Below, one piece after another: positions 9,232 to 17,884 of a DNA stretch of 49,828 bases. Position 1 is the stretch's first letter. Every line of letters starts with the position of its first letter. A model generated the notes under the pieces. The model was given only the letters and a program-made list of their open reading frames with translations, did no database searches and was not told the DNA's origin. This stretch comes from CAVUEG01 sp963740525 (GTDB lineage: Bacteria > Actinomycetota > Actinomycetes > Propionibacteriales > Nocardioidaceae), in assembly GCA_963740525.1 (NCBI GenBank), contig CAVUEG010000004.1, positions 1-49,828 on the forward strand. The letters run 5' to 3'. The position numbers and the translations under genes were made by a program.

Positions 9232-10011
9232 TCAATGTTTGAGGATCTTGCCGAGGAAGTCCTTGGCACGATCGGAGGTGGGGTTGGTGAAGAACTCCTC
9301 GGGGGTGTTCTCCTCGACGATCTGGCCCTCGGCCATGAACACCACGCGGTTCGCCGCCGTGCGGGCGAAGCCCATCTCGTGGGTGACGACCACCATCGTC
9401 ATCCCGCCCTCGGCGAGATCGACCATCACGTCGAGGACCTCTTTGATCATCTCGGGGTCGAGGGCGGACGTCGGCTCGTCGAAGAGCAGCACCTTCGGGT
9501 CCATGGCGAGGGCGCGGGCGATGGCGACGCGCTGCTGTTGGCCACCGGAGAGCTGGGCAGGGAACTTGTCGGCCTGCTGGTTGATCCCGACGCGTTCGAG
9601 CAGCTCGCGCGCCCGCTTCTCGGCGTCCTCGGACTTCTGGCCGCGCACCTTGATCGGTCCCAGGGTGACGTTCTCGAGGATCGTCTTGTGGGCGAATAGG
9701 TTGAACGACTGAAAGACCATCCCGACCTCGGCACGCAGGGCCGCCAGTGCCTTGCCCTCCTGCGGCAACGGCTTGCCGTCGATCGAGATCTCGCCCTTGT
9801 CGACCGGCTCGAGGCGGTTGATCGCCCGGCACAACGTCGACTTGCCTGAGCCGGACGGTCCGATGACCACGACGACCTCGCCGCGGTTGATCGTGAGGTT
9901 GATGTCCTGGAGCACGTGGAGGTCGCCGTACCACTTGTCCACGTGGTCGAGCACGACCAGTGGCTCGCCGGTGGAAGGGGTCGCCGACTGCGTCTCGGGA
10001 GTGAGCGTCAT
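9232..10011 (-). CDS. gluA: Glutamate ABC transporter ATPase GluA
   Basis: ATP-binding subunit that powers the importer, first gene of gluABCD. Walker A GPSGSGKST lies at residues 51-59, the signature LSGGQ at 154-158 and Walker B LLFDEP at 175-180, followed by the H-loop VVTHEMGFA. Length (259 residues) and order are those of polar amino acid ATPases (GlnQ/GluA). A TACGGT -10 six bases before the ATG suggests a leaderless transcript, and two CCGGTT-containing sites lie at the promoter. Confidence 0.93.
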   Translation of the reverse strand: MTLTPETQSATPSTGEPLVVLDHVDKWYGDLHVLQDINLTINRGEVVVVIGPSGSGKSTLCRAINRLEPVDKGEISIDGKPLPQEGKALAALRAEVGMVFQSFNLFAHKTILENVTLGPIKVRGQKSEDAEKRARELLERVGINQQADKFPAQLSGGQQQRVAIARALAMDPKVLLFDEPTSALDPEMIKEVLDVMVDLAEGGMTMVVVTHEMGFARTAANRVVFMAEGQIVEENTPEEFFTNPTSDRAKDFLGKILKH

Positions 10012-10017
10012 GCCAGC

Positions 10018-10056
10018 ACCGTAACCGGTTTCGGCGGACCGAGTCTGTACCGGTTT
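10018..10056 (-). promoter_or_regulatory. gluA promoter with two AAACCGG sites
   Basis: On the minus strand a TACGGT -10 (10018-10023) lies six bases before the gluA ATG. Two related sites, gtaaccggttt (10021-10031) and gtaccggttt (10047-10056), are 25 bases apart; the first overlaps the -10. They resemble the LacI-type operator at 34611-34638. Confidence 0.45.
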
Positions 10057-10133
10057 GGCTCAGGGTGCTTCAATCCGGGTAGCCGGGGGGCCAGATCTCG
10101 TCCACATGAAGTCGAAAACCTCAGGGAGATCAC

Positions 10134-10697
10134 GTGACGCGCAAGTTCCCGATCGGCAAGCTCACCGAGACCGCACGAGCCTCACTGAAGGACCCGAAGA
10201 AGGCAGCCGCTCGCGCGGTGCAGCAGGCAAGGGGCGCGGCCTCAGCCGGGCGGATGGTGGCCGAGCACGTCCGCACGGTGGCCACGGACCGAGGCGGCGA
10301 CACGGTCGGCAAGGTGCGCACCCTGCTGAGTGGGAGCCGGAGGCCCGAGGTGCACCTCAGCACCGACGCGCCCAAGACGGACGCGCCCTCGGCCGAGCCG
10401 GTGCCCGCGGGACTGAAGCACCACGCGGTTCCTCCTGCGCCCTCTCGGCCCCCGGAGCCGGAGACGGGCAGCGTCACCCCGCAGAAGACCCAGACCCGGA
10501 AGACCCAGACCCGGAAGACCCAGACCCAGACGACCCAGACCCAGACGACCCAGAAGACGGGTACGCCGTCCCCGGCGGACGTGGCCAAGAAGGCGGTCCA
10601 CCGGACGCCGACCTCCAAGGTCGCCGACCACCGGCCGGCGAAGAAGAAGTCGACCCCCAGCGGCAAGCTCCCCCCGCGCAAGCACGCCGAGGACTGA
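10134..10697 (+). CDS. Basic, low-complexity protein with QTRKT/QTQTT repeats
   Basis: A 187-residue protein I do not recognise. Residues 1-60 are Ala/Arg-rich and helical in character (KLTETARASLKDPKKAAARAV). The middle is Pro-rich, and residues 118-142 are a run of KTQTRKTQTRKTQTQTT-type repeats encoded by a 15-base unit at about 10488-10560. The tail is Lys/Pro-rich. There is no signal peptide or membrane segment. The start is a GTG at 10134 behind cagggag. It precedes the SDR gene by 17 bases. A DNA- or envelope-associated role would be a guess. Confidence 0.65.
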   Translation: MTRKFPIGKLTETARASLKDPKKAAARAVQQARGAASAGRMVAEHVRTVATDRGGDTVGKVRTLLSGSRRPEVHLSTDAPKTDAPSAEPVPAGLKHHAVPPAPSRPPEPETGSVTPQKTQTRKTQTRKTQTQTTQTQTTQKTGTPSPADVAKKAVHRTPTSKVADHRPAKKKSTPSGKLPPRKHAED

Positions 10698-10701
10698 GCC
10701 C

Positions 10702-10707
10702 TAGGCT
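10702..10707 (+). promoter_or_regulatory. Leaderless -10 element of the SDR gene
   Basis: TAGGCT seven bases before the ATG, a spacing that would start transcription at or next to the start codon. Confidence 0.45.
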
Positions 10708-10714
10708 TCCCGGC

Positions 10715-11491
10715 ATGGATATCAAGGGTGCAAGCGCGATCGTGACCGGCGGCGCGTCGGGAATCGGTGCCGCGGTGGTCCGCGGCCTGGCAGCACGCGG
10801 GGCGAAGGTGGTCGTGGCCGACCTCCAGGAGGAGAAGGGCCAGGCCCTGGCCGACGAGGTCGGCGGTGCCTTCGCCCGCGTCGACGTCACGGACACCGAG
10901 CAGATCACCGCAGCGGTCGAGCTCGCCAAGACCCTCGGGACACTGCGCGTCCTGGTGAACTCCGCCGGCATCGGCTGGGCTCAGCGCACGGTGGGACGCG
11001 ACGGAACCTACGAGTCGGCCGCCGACCTGGACGCCTTCAAGAAGGTCGTGGCGATCAACCTCGTCGGCACCTTCGACGCGACCCGGCTGGCCGCGACGGC
11101 GATGAGCCAGAACGAGCCCTCCGACACCGGTGAGCGGGGTGCGATCGTCAACATGGCCTCGGTCGCGGCGTTCGACGGCCAGATCGGGCAGGCGGCGTAC
11201 TCCGCATCCAAGGGTGGCGTGGTCGGCATGACGCTGCCGGTGGCCCGCGACCTGGCCGCGGTCGGCGTCCGGGTCAACACGATCGCCCCGGGCCTGATCG
11301 ACACGCCGATCTACGGCGAGGGCGAGGCCGCGGAGGAGTTCAAGGCCAAGCTCGGCGAGAGCGTCCTCTACCCGCGCCGGCTCGGTGCGCCCGAGGAGCT
11401 GGCCTCGATGGTCGTCGAGGCCGTCACCAACCCGTACCTGAACGCCGAGACCATCCGCGTCGACGGCGGCATCCGGATGCCCCCCAAATAG
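10715..11491 (+). CDS. SDR-family 3-hydroxyacyl-CoA dehydrogenase-like oxidoreductase
   Basis: A 258-residue short-chain dehydrogenase. The NAD-binding motif TGGASGIG is at 11-18, the NSAG motif at 82-85, the catalytic serine in NMASV near 149, and Tyr162/Lys166 in AAYSASKGG. The sequence NSAGIGWAQRTVGRDG and the ending IRVDGGIRMPPK resemble the 17-beta-HSD10 / 3-hydroxy-2-methylbutyryl-CoA dehydrogenase group, so oxidation of a hydroxyacyl-CoA with NAD is likely. Family assignment is firm, substrate is inferred. Its stop is followed within eight bases by a 32-base tandem repeat array. Confidence 0.85.
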   Translation: MDIKGASAIVTGGASGIGAAVVRGLAARGAKVVVADLQEEKGQALADEVGGAFARVDVTDTEQITAAVELAKTLGTLRVLVNSAGIGWAQRTVGRDGTYESAADLDAFKKVVAINLVGTFDATRLAATAMSQNEPSDTGERGAIVNMASVAAFDGQIGQAAYSASKGGVVGMTLPVARDLAAVGVRVNTIAPGLIDTPIYGEGEAAEEFKAKLGESVLYPRRLGAPEELASMVVEAVTNPYLNAETIRVDGGIRMPPK

Positions 11492-11498
11492 CCCACCC

Positions 11499-11620
11499 GC
11501 TGACGCGGCGCATCTTGCCCCCCAAACACTGCTGACGCGGCGCATCTTGCCCCTCAAACCCCGGCGACGCGGCGCATCTTGCCCCTCAAACCCCGGCGAC
11601 GCGGCGCATCTTGTCCCCGG
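11499..11620 (+). repeat. Tandem array of a 32-base repeat (about 3.8 copies)
   Basis: Copies start at 11499, 11531, 11563 and 11595, exactly 32 bases apart. The shared core is gacgcggcgcatcttg, followed by a C-rich and CAAACCCC-like end. There are no spacers, so it is not a CRISPR. The same unit recurs at 46030-46119. Confidence 0.95.
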
Positions 11621-11705
11621 ATCAGCGCCCCGAGGGGGAGCTCGGGTGCCGTTGGATCGGGGGCTCTCGCTGTTCACCCCTGTCCGCGCCCACCCGCGGC
11701 CCGCG

Positions 11706-11711
11706 TACCCT
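11706..11711 (+). promoter_or_regulatory. Leaderless -10 element of miaB
   Basis: TACCCT nine bases before the miaB ATG. No ribosome-binding site is visible, which fits a leaderless transcript. Confidence 0.45.
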
Positions 11712-11720
11712 TGACCGGTC

Positions 11721-13289
11721 ATGACTGCCACGCCTGAGACCGCCGAGAAGGCACCCACTGCGCCGAGGACCTACGAGGTCCGCACCCACGGCTGCCAGAT
11801 GAACGTTCACGACTCGGAGCGGCTCAGCGGCCTGCTCGAGGACGCAGGCTTCGTCCCGTACGACGCCAAGAGTCCGACCGGAGCCGCAGGCACCGGCAAG
11901 GCGAACGCAACCGACATGGCAGATGTGGCCGACGTGGTCGTGTTCAACACCTGCGCGGTGCGCGAGAACGCCGACAACAAGCTCTACGGCAACCTCGGTC
12001 ACCTCGCTCCGGTGAAGGCGGCCCATCCGGGCATGCAGATCGCCGTCGGCGGCTGTCTGGCTCAGAAGGACCGCAGCGAGATCACCCGTCGCGCCCCTTG
12101 GGTGGACGTCGTCTTCGGCACCCACAACATCGGCTCCCTGCCCGCGCTGCTCGACCGCGCCCGCAGTCTGGACGAGGCCCAGGTCGAGATCCTCGAGTCG
12201 CTCGAGGTGTTCCCCTCCACATTGCCGACCAAGCGCGAGTCGGCGTACGCCGCCTGGGTCTCGATCAGCGTCGGCTGCAACAACACCTGCACGTTCTGCA
12301 TCGTGCCCAGCCTGCGAGGCAAGGAGAAGGACCGCCGACCGGGCGAGATCCTCGCCGAGATCGAGGCCCTGGTCGCCGAAGGGGTCACCGAGGTGACGCT
12401 GCTCGGGCAGAACGTCAACACCTACGGCGTCGAGTTCGGCGACCGCTACGCCTTCGGCAAGCTGCTCCGCACCTGCGGCGAGATCGAGGGGCTGGAGCGG
12501 GTGCGCTTCACCAGCCCCCACCCGGCCGCCTTCACCGACGACGTGATCCACGCGATGGCCGAGACGCCCAACGTGATGCCGCAGCTGCACATGCCGCTGC
12601 AGTCAGGCTCCGACAAGGTGCTCAAGGACATGCGCCGGTCCTACCGGCAGGACAAGTTCCTCGGAATCATCGACCGGGTCCGCGAGGCGATGCCCGACGC
12701 TGCGATCACCACCGACATCATCGTCGGGTTCCCCGGCGAGACCGAGGAGGACTTCCTCGAGACGATGAAGGTGGTTGAGCGGGCCCGCTTCTCCGGTGCC
12801 TTCACCTTCCAGTACTCCAAGCGTCCCGGTACGCCGGCAGCGGACCTCGACGACCAAGTCCCGCGTGAGGTCGTACAGCACCGCTACGAGCGTCTCGTCG
12901 AGCTCGTGAACGACATCGCCTGGTCCGAGAACAAGCGCCTCGTCGGTCGGACGGTCGAGCTGATGGTGGCCGAGGGCGAGGGGCGCAAGGACGCCGAGAC
13001 CCATCGCCTCACCGGCCGCGCCCCCGATAACCGGCTCGTCCACTTCTCCCCGGTGGACGCCGAGGGCGAGGTGGTCGCCTGCCGCCCCGGTGACATGGTC
13101 GAGGTCACCTTGACCCGAGCCGCCCCGCACCATCTGGTCGCCGACGGCGTCGTCGGGTCGGTCCGGCGTACCCGTGCCGGCGACGCATGGGAGCTGCGCA
13201 ACGGCACGCCCCGCACACCCGGGGTCCTGCTCGGGCTGCCTACGGTCGGAGCGCCGGCGCCACTGCCCGAGACGCCCGGCTGCGGCTGA
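11721..13289 (+). CDS. miaB: tRNA methylthiotransferase MiaB
   Basis: Radical-SAM enzyme that adds a methylthio group to N6-isopentenyladenosine at position 37 of tRNAs reading UNN codons. The N-terminal cluster-binding cysteines are Cys25 (THGCQMN), Cys78 (FNTCAVRENA) and Cys112 (GGCLAQ). The radical-SAM motif C186-x3-C190-x2-C193 lies in SVGCNNTCTFC, and a TRAM RNA-binding domain occupies about residues 405-475. The protein is 522 residues and the frame is intact; an insertion at residues 50-68 and a Pro/Gly tail make it longer than the core family. It works downstream of MiaA, encoded 1.8 kb further on. Confidence 0.95.
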   Translation: MTATPETAEKAPTAPRTYEVRTHGCQMNVHDSERLSGLLEDAGFVPYDAKSPTGAAGTGKANATDMADVADVVVFNTCAVRENADNKLYGNLGHLAPVKAAHPGMQIAVGGCLAQKDRSEITRRAPWVDVVFGTHNIGSLPALLDRARSLDEAQVEILESLEVFPSTLPTKRESAYAAWVSISVGCNNTCTFCIVPSLRGKEKDRRPGEILAEIEALVAEGVTEVTLLGQNVNTYGVEFGDRYAFGKLLRTCGEIEGLERVRFTSPHPAAFTDDVIHAMAETPNVMPQLHMPLQSGSDKVLKDMRRSYRQDKFLGIIDRVREAMPDAAITTDIIVGFPGETEEDFLETMKVVERARFSGAFTFQYSKRPGTPAADLDDQVPREVVQHRYERLVELVNDIAWSENKRLVGRTVELMVAEGEGRKDAETHRLTGRAPDNRLVHFSPVDAEGEVVACRPGDMVEVTLTRAAPHHLVADGVVGSVRRTRAGDAWELRNGTPRTPGVLLGLPTVGAPAPLPETPGCG

Positions 13290-13295
13290 CCCCGC

Positions 13296-13565
13296 TCAGG
13301 CGGTCGGCTCGGACTCGGTCTCGCCGTGCTCGTCCGTGGCCGACTCGTCGCTCTCCTCGGCCTCCTCGATCTCGTCGGGGATGTCGGCATCCTCGGTCTG
13401 GGCCGCGCGGGGCTGGTCGGGAGTCCGAGGCCCGCCCGGGACCGTCGCGTCCTGGGGAGCCTCGGGCGCATTCGCCGCGGGTGGTGCATCGGCACCCCCG
13501 GGCGCGCTCGGCGGCACCGGGTCGATCTTCGGGGTCGGGGCGTCGGGCAGGGTGTCGTCGTCCAT
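13296..13565 (-). CDS. Small acidic proline/alanine-rich protein
   Basis: An 89-residue protein, rich in Asp, Glu, Pro and Ala, from MDDDTLPDAPTPK to DEHGETESEPTA. It has no recognisable domain, signal or membrane segment. It ends seven bases from the miaB stop on the opposite strand and belongs to a run of small minus-strand genes. Codon use fits coding sequence but homology cannot be judged. Confidence 0.5.
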   Translation of the reverse strand: MDDDTLPDAPTPKIDPVPPSAPGGADAPPAANAPEAPQDATVPGGPRTPDQPRAAQTEDADIPDEIEEAEESDESATDEHGETESEPTA

Positions 13566-13612
13566 GGGTCGACTGTGCCCCAACTCGTGGCGGAACACAC
13601 CCCGCCGACCGG

Positions 13613-14092
13613 TCAGCGGAAGCCGAAGCTCACGATCGAGGGCACCGGAGGGGCGTCCGGGTCGGACAGCGACCTCGCGAGCGCGTCCAGCACACTGCGC
13701 TCGTGCGGGACCACGGGCTGCGGCAAGGCGTCCAGCGCGTCGACGTCGCACCAGCGCAGCTCGGCGCACTTGGACGGCTCCATGATCCGGGGCTCCCCGG
13801 ACCAGTGCCGGCCCGTGAAGAAGTAGTCGACGCGCTCGTCGATCGGCCCCCCGGAGCCGGTGCGAGCCATGGCCGTCAGGGGCTCGAGACGGACGTCGGT
13901 GATGCCGAGCTCCTCGGTCGCCTCCCGCTGCGCGGCGGCGTACGGCGTCTCGCCGCGCTCGACGTGCCCCGCCGCGGCTGCGGCCCAGTGCTCGTCCATG
14001 TAGCCGGTGCCGCGACGCAGCTGGAGCAGCACCTGACGATCACGAAGAAGGAACACGTACGACGCGGGCACCACCACGAAGCGATCGACCAT
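13613..14092 (-). CDS. Nudix hydrolase
   Basis: A 159-residue Nudix protein. The Nudix box (G-x5-E-x7-REATEELGI) is complete at 42-64. The N-terminal strand VVVPASYVFLLRDRQVLLQLR and the later IDERVDYFFTGRHWSGEPR fit the MutT/ADP-ribose-type family. The likely role is hydrolysis of a damaged or signalling nucleotide; the substrate is unknown. The start ATG at 14092 gives the normal family length. Confidence 0.8.
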   Translation of the reverse strand: MVDRFVVVPASYVFLLRDRQVLLQLRRGTGYMDEHWAAAAAGHVERGETPYAAAQREATEELGITDVRLEPLTAMARTGSGGPIDERVDYFFTGRHWSGEPRIMEPSKCAELRWCDVDALDALPQPVVPHERSVLDALARSLSDPDAPPVPSIVSFGFR

Positions 14093-14114
14093 GGGCCGAG
14101 TCTGTCTCAGCCAC

Positions 14115-14432
14115 CTAGCCGTGCGAGTGCCCGGGGGTGGTGCCGGCGTCGAAGTCGTGGGGCGGGGCCTCGGCCGGGTTCTCCTCGGGGATCGCGTCGC
14201 CGGCCGACTGCTCCGGCGGTACGTCGTCCTCGTCGTCACGGGAGCGTTGCGTCGGGACGGTCCCGTGCGTGGACTCGCCTCCCCCCACACCGGTGCCGTC
14301 CACCGGGCCGGTGCGCTCGCTGCTGACCCCCATGTCACCGGCCAGACCCTGTGGGCCGTTGCCACTCGGGTCGGACTCGAGGACGTCGGTCTCCTCGGGC
14401 GGGTGCGGGTTTTCGTCGTCCGGTCGCGCCAC
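14115..14432 (-). CDS. Small acidic hypothetical protein
   Basis: A 105-residue acidic, Gly/Pro-rich, probably disordered protein (MARPDDENPHPPEETDVLES start, HDFDAGTTPGHSHG end). No domain is recognised. It sits 22 bases from the Nudix gene on the same strand, suggesting a small operon with its neighbours. Confidence 0.5.
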   Translation of the reverse strand: MARPDDENPHPPEETDVLESDPSGNGPQGLAGDMGVSSERTGPVDGTGVGGGESTHGTVPTQRSRDDEDDVPPEQSAGDAIPEENPAEAPPHDFDAGTTPGHSHG

Positions 14433-14483
14433 GGTCGGCTCCTCGGTCTGGGTGCGTGCGGTCAGGTCGTAGGCCCGCTGGGA

Positions 14484-14687
14484 TCAGCCGGACGGCTGGT
14501 CGAGCGAGGAGCCGGCGTTCTCGGCTTGCTGCCGATGCTCGAGATCCTCACCCTCCGGCGCCGGGTCGGGGGAGGGGATGGTGGCCGGACCGTCCGGCGT
14601 GCTGCTCGGCCGGACCTGAGGCTCGGCGGGGGTCGGCTCGTCGGTCTGGGGGTTCGCGGGTCCGGGCTTCGGGTCGTCGTGGGCCAT
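14484..14687 (-). CDS. Small hypothetical protein, disordered
   Basis: A 67-residue Pro/Glu/Asp-rich protein starting MAHDDPKPGPANPQTDEP and ending QAENAGSSLDQPSG. No domain is recognised. It shows the same composition bias as the two other small acidic genes nearby, so the three may be related in role. Confidence 0.45.
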   Translation of the reverse strand: MAHDDPKPGPANPQTDEPTPAEPQVRPSSTPDGPATIPSPDPAPEGEDLEHRQQAENAGSSLDQPSG

Positions 14688-14726
14688 GTCCGGGAGGTAC
14701 CCGGGCCGCAGGCGACGAAACTCGGG

Positions 14727-14930
14727 TCAGCGGATGTCGTCGTCCTTGCCGTCGAGGTTGTCGAGCGCGTCCTGCGCCTTCTCGGCACCGGCGGCGATCT
14801 TGTCGGCGTACTTCCCGCCGGTCTTGTCGTCGATCTTCTTGGCGGCCTTGTCGATGCCGTCGGCGATCTTCTCGCCGTGGTCGTCGACCGCCTTCTCGAC
14901 AGCGTCCTTGGCCTTGTCGAAGATTCCCAT
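14727..14930 (-). CDS. Rv0909/MT0933-like small helical protein (annotated antitoxin family)
   Basis: A 67-residue Lys/Asp/Ala-rich helical protein, MGIFDKAKDAVEKAVDDH to DALDNLDGKDDDIR, matching the MT0933-like 'antitoxin' family of actinobacteria. A gagagagg ribosome-binding site precedes the ATG. No toxin gene is adjacent, so an antitoxin role is not supported by context; a stress-type or CsbD-like helical protein is equally possible. Confidence 0.7.
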   Translation of the reverse strand: MGIFDKAKDAVEKAVDDHGEKIADGIDKAAKKIDDKTGGKYADKIAAGAEKAQDALDNLDGKDDDIR

Positions 14931-15047
14931 CTGGTGCCTCTCTCTTCGGGTGTCCTTCCAAGCCAACGTAGCCGCTCCGGTCCGGGACGTCGCCTGCCCC
15001 GGAGGCGCCGAGACGTGCCGCTCACCCGGCCTGCCATCATCAGCACC

Positions 15048-15986
15048 ATGACCGACCCGTCCCGTGTGCCGATCGTCGCGGTGGTGGGGCCGACGGCGGC
15101 GGGCAAGACGTCGCTCTCGCTCGACCTGGCCGAGCGGCTCGGCGGTGAGGTGGTCAACACCGATTCCATGCAGGTCTACCGAGGGATGGACATCGGCACC
15201 GCCAAGCTGCCCTTCGCGGAGCGCCGCGGGGTGCCGCACCACCTGCTGGACCTGCTCGAGGTGACCGAGCCGGCCACCGTCGCGGAGTTCCAGGGCTGGG
15301 CTCGTGCGGTGATCGCCGACTGCCGGAGCCGGGGGAAGGTTCCGGTCCTCGTCGGCGGCTCGGCGCTCTACACGCGGGCGGTGCTCGATCGCTTCGAGTT
15401 CCCGGGCACCGACCCCGCCGTACGAGCCGCCTTGGAGGCCGAGCTCGAGCGCGTCGGGCCCGGTGAGCTGCACCGTCGGCTCGCTGGCTCCGACCCTGCT
15501 GCGGCGTCCGCGATCGGTCCGTCGAACGGCCGCCGGATCGTGCGCGCGCTGGAGGTCATCGAGATCACGGGTCGCCCCTACAGCGCCACTCTGCCGGCGC
15601 AGGAGTACGCCGACGGTCCCACCCAGCAGATCGGCGTCGACATCGACCGCCCCCTGCTCGACGAGCGTATCCGCGAGCGGGTGGACCGGATGTGGGAGGC
15701 CGGTCTGGTCGAGGAGGTACGCCGGCTCGAGGAGGCAGGCCTGCGCCGTGGCCGGACCGCGAGCCGTGCCTTGGGCTATGCGCAGGTCCTCGACTTCCTG
15801 GCCGGCGAGTGCACCGAGGCGGAGGCCCACGAGAGGACGGTGACCGGAACCAGGCGCTTCGCACGGCGCCAGGACGGCTGGTTCCGCAAGGACCCGCGCA
15901 TCGGGTGGCTGGCCTGGGACGACCCGCAGGTCGCCAACCACGCGGTGGGCCTGGTCGAGGGGTTGCTGGCCAGATCCGAGGTGTGA
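15048..15986 (+). CDS. miaA: tRNA dimethylallyltransferase MiaA
   Basis: Transfers an isopentenyl group from dimethylallyl diphosphate to adenosine 37 of tRNAs, the step before MiaB. The P-loop GPTAAGKT lies at residues 14-21 and is followed by the NTDSMQVYRGMDIGTAK motif, the VGGSALYTRAVL segment and the GRRIVRALEVIEITG region. The C-terminal RRFARRQDGWFRKDPRI is typical. It is 312 residues and intact. The spacing to ggt (54 bases) allows a separate transcript for the latter. Confidence 0.95.
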   Translation: MTDPSRVPIVAVVGPTAAGKTSLSLDLAERLGGEVVNTDSMQVYRGMDIGTAKLPFAERRGVPHHLLDLLEVTEPATVAEFQGWARAVIADCRSRGKVPVLVGGSALYTRAVLDRFEFPGTDPAVRAALEAELERVGPGELHRRLAGSDPAAASAIGPSNGRRIVRALEVIEITGRPYSATLPAQEYADGPTQQIGVDIDRPLLDERIRERVDRMWEAGLVEEVRRLEEAGLRRGRTASRALGYAQVLDFLAGECTEAEAHERTVTGTRRFARRQDGWFRKDPRIGWLAWDDPQVANHAVGLVEGLLARSEV

Positions 15987-16040
15987 CCCCCGGCCGCCTC
16001 GGGTAGGGGGCGAGGACGTCGTCCGATCTCGGGAGGATCC

Positions 16041-17884
16041 ATGACTGGCAGAAACATCCGCGTCCTCGTGGCAGCGACCGTGTCCGCGCTCGCAGTCACC
16101 ACCGTGCCGGCGCTGACCGCCGACGCCACCGCCCGCCAGGGCCGTCACTACACCACCAAGACTCCGACGAGCACCGGCTTCGGCGGCGCCGTCACCTCCG
16201 TCGACCCCGAGGCCTCACGTATCGGACTCCGGGTCCTGAAGCGGGGCGGGAACGCGGTGGACGCGGCCGTCGCCACGGCCGCCGCGCTCGGCGTGACCGA
16301 GCCGTACAGCGCCGGTCTGGGCGGCGGCGGCTACTTCGTCTACTACAACCGGCACACCGGCCGCGTCCGCACGCTCGACGGGCGTGAGACCGCTCCTGCG
16401 GCAATGCCGCACGACGCCTTCATCGACCCTGCGACGCACGAGCCCTACCGCTTCTCGCCGGAGCGGGTGACCACCGGCATGTCGGTGGGCGTGCCCGGCA
16501 CGGGTGCCACCTGGCAGGACGCGCTGGACCGCTGGGGCACCTGGCGGCTCCGACGGGCACTGGCCCCGGCCGCTCGTCTCGCGGACCGCGGCTTCGTCGT
16601 CGACGACACCTTCCGGCGGCAGACCGAGGAGAACCAGCAGCGTTTCGAGGCCTACACCACCACGCCCCGGCTGTTCCTTCCCGGCGGTCACGCCCCGGAG
16701 ACCGGCTCGGTGTTCCGCAACCCCGCCCTCGCGCGCACCTACCGCGCGATCGGTCGACGGGGGATGGACTGGTTCTACCGCGGCCCGATCGCCCGCGAGA
16801 TCGTGGACAACGTGCGTCACCCGCGCAAGTCGCCGACCACCGACCTGCCGGTGACGCGAGGCGTGATGAGGTACCGCGACCTGCGCTCGTACGACGTGAT
16901 CAAACGGCGGCCGACCCACGTGGGCTACCGCGGGTACGACGTGTACGGGATGGGGCCGTCGTCCTCGGGCGGCTCCACGGTCGGCGAGGCGCTCAACATC
17001 ATGGAGCAGTTCGACCTGCCGACCATGCCGACAGCGGATCAGCTGCACCACTACCTCGAGGCGTCGGCGCTGGCCTTCGCCGACCGCGGGAAGTACCTCG
17101 GTGACCCGGCGTTCGTCGACGTACCGCTGCGCGACCTGCTCTCGGACCGGTTCGCCGCGGAGCGGGCCTGCCAGATCGACGAGACCCAGGCCGCCGCGAA
17201 GCCGGTGCCCGCTGGTGACGTCACCAGCTACGACGGGCAGTGCGACAGCACCAGCACCAGCCGGACCGGGCGGCGGGCCGACACCGAGAACGTGGAGACC
17301 ACCAACCTCACCGTCGCCGACCGCTGGGGCAACGTCGTGGAGTACACCCTCACCATCGAGCAGACCGGTGGCTCCGGCATGGTCGTGCCGCACCGCGGCT
17401 TCCTGCTCAACAACGAGCTGACCGACTTCTCAGCCGTCTACGACCCCGCCGACCCGAACCGGATCGAGGGCGGCAAGCGGCCCCGGTCATCGATGTCGCC
17501 GACGATCCTGCTGCGCAGCGGCAAGCCGTACCTCGCGCTCGGCTCGCCGGGAGGGTCGACCATCATCACCACGGTCCTGCAGATGCATCTTCAACCGGAT
17601 CGACCGCGGGATGACCATCGAGCAGGCACTTCTCGAGCCGCGAGCCTCCCAGCGCAACACCCCCTCGGTGACCGCGGAGCAGACGTTCATCGACGAGTAC
17701 GGCGCCCTGCTGTCGCCGCTACGGCCACACCTTCACCCCGGCCGGGGATCCCGGCACCAGTGCCGCCGAGATCGGCGCGGCCACGGCCATCCGAGTTCGG
17801 CAGGCCAGCGGTAGCTCACCGCGGTGTCCGAGCCGACGCGTCGCGGCGGCGGGTCCGCGCTCGTGGTGCGGGGGCGTCGGCTGA
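16041..17884 (+). CDS. ggt: Secreted gamma-glutamyltransferase (frameshifts in 3' part)
   Basis: Hydrolyses or transfers the gamma-glutamyl group of glutathione-like peptides outside the cell. It has an N-terminal signal peptide (about residues 1-31). The catalytic nucleophile should be Thr420 in VETTNLTVADRWGN, and the LGSPGGSTIITTVLQ loop is conserved. After a gggagg ribosome-binding site the frame is open to codon 515. Extra bases then appear at 17586 (atg-c-atc, TVLQMIFNRIDRG) and 17716 (tcg-c-cgc, LSRYGHTF), and the frame is disturbed again near 17815 before SEPTRRGGGSALVVRG. With these repaired the end falls at about 17884. Everything after each break matches the family, so I read it as an intact gene with sequence errors. 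Confidence 0.85.

Noticed and set aside
11499..11620. CRISPR array
   Set aside because: The units are directly joined 32-base repeats without unique spacers, and no cas gene is nearby.
14727..14930. Toxin-antitoxin module
   Set aside because: Only the antitoxin-family protein is present; neighbours are small acidic proteins and miaA, with no toxin candidate.
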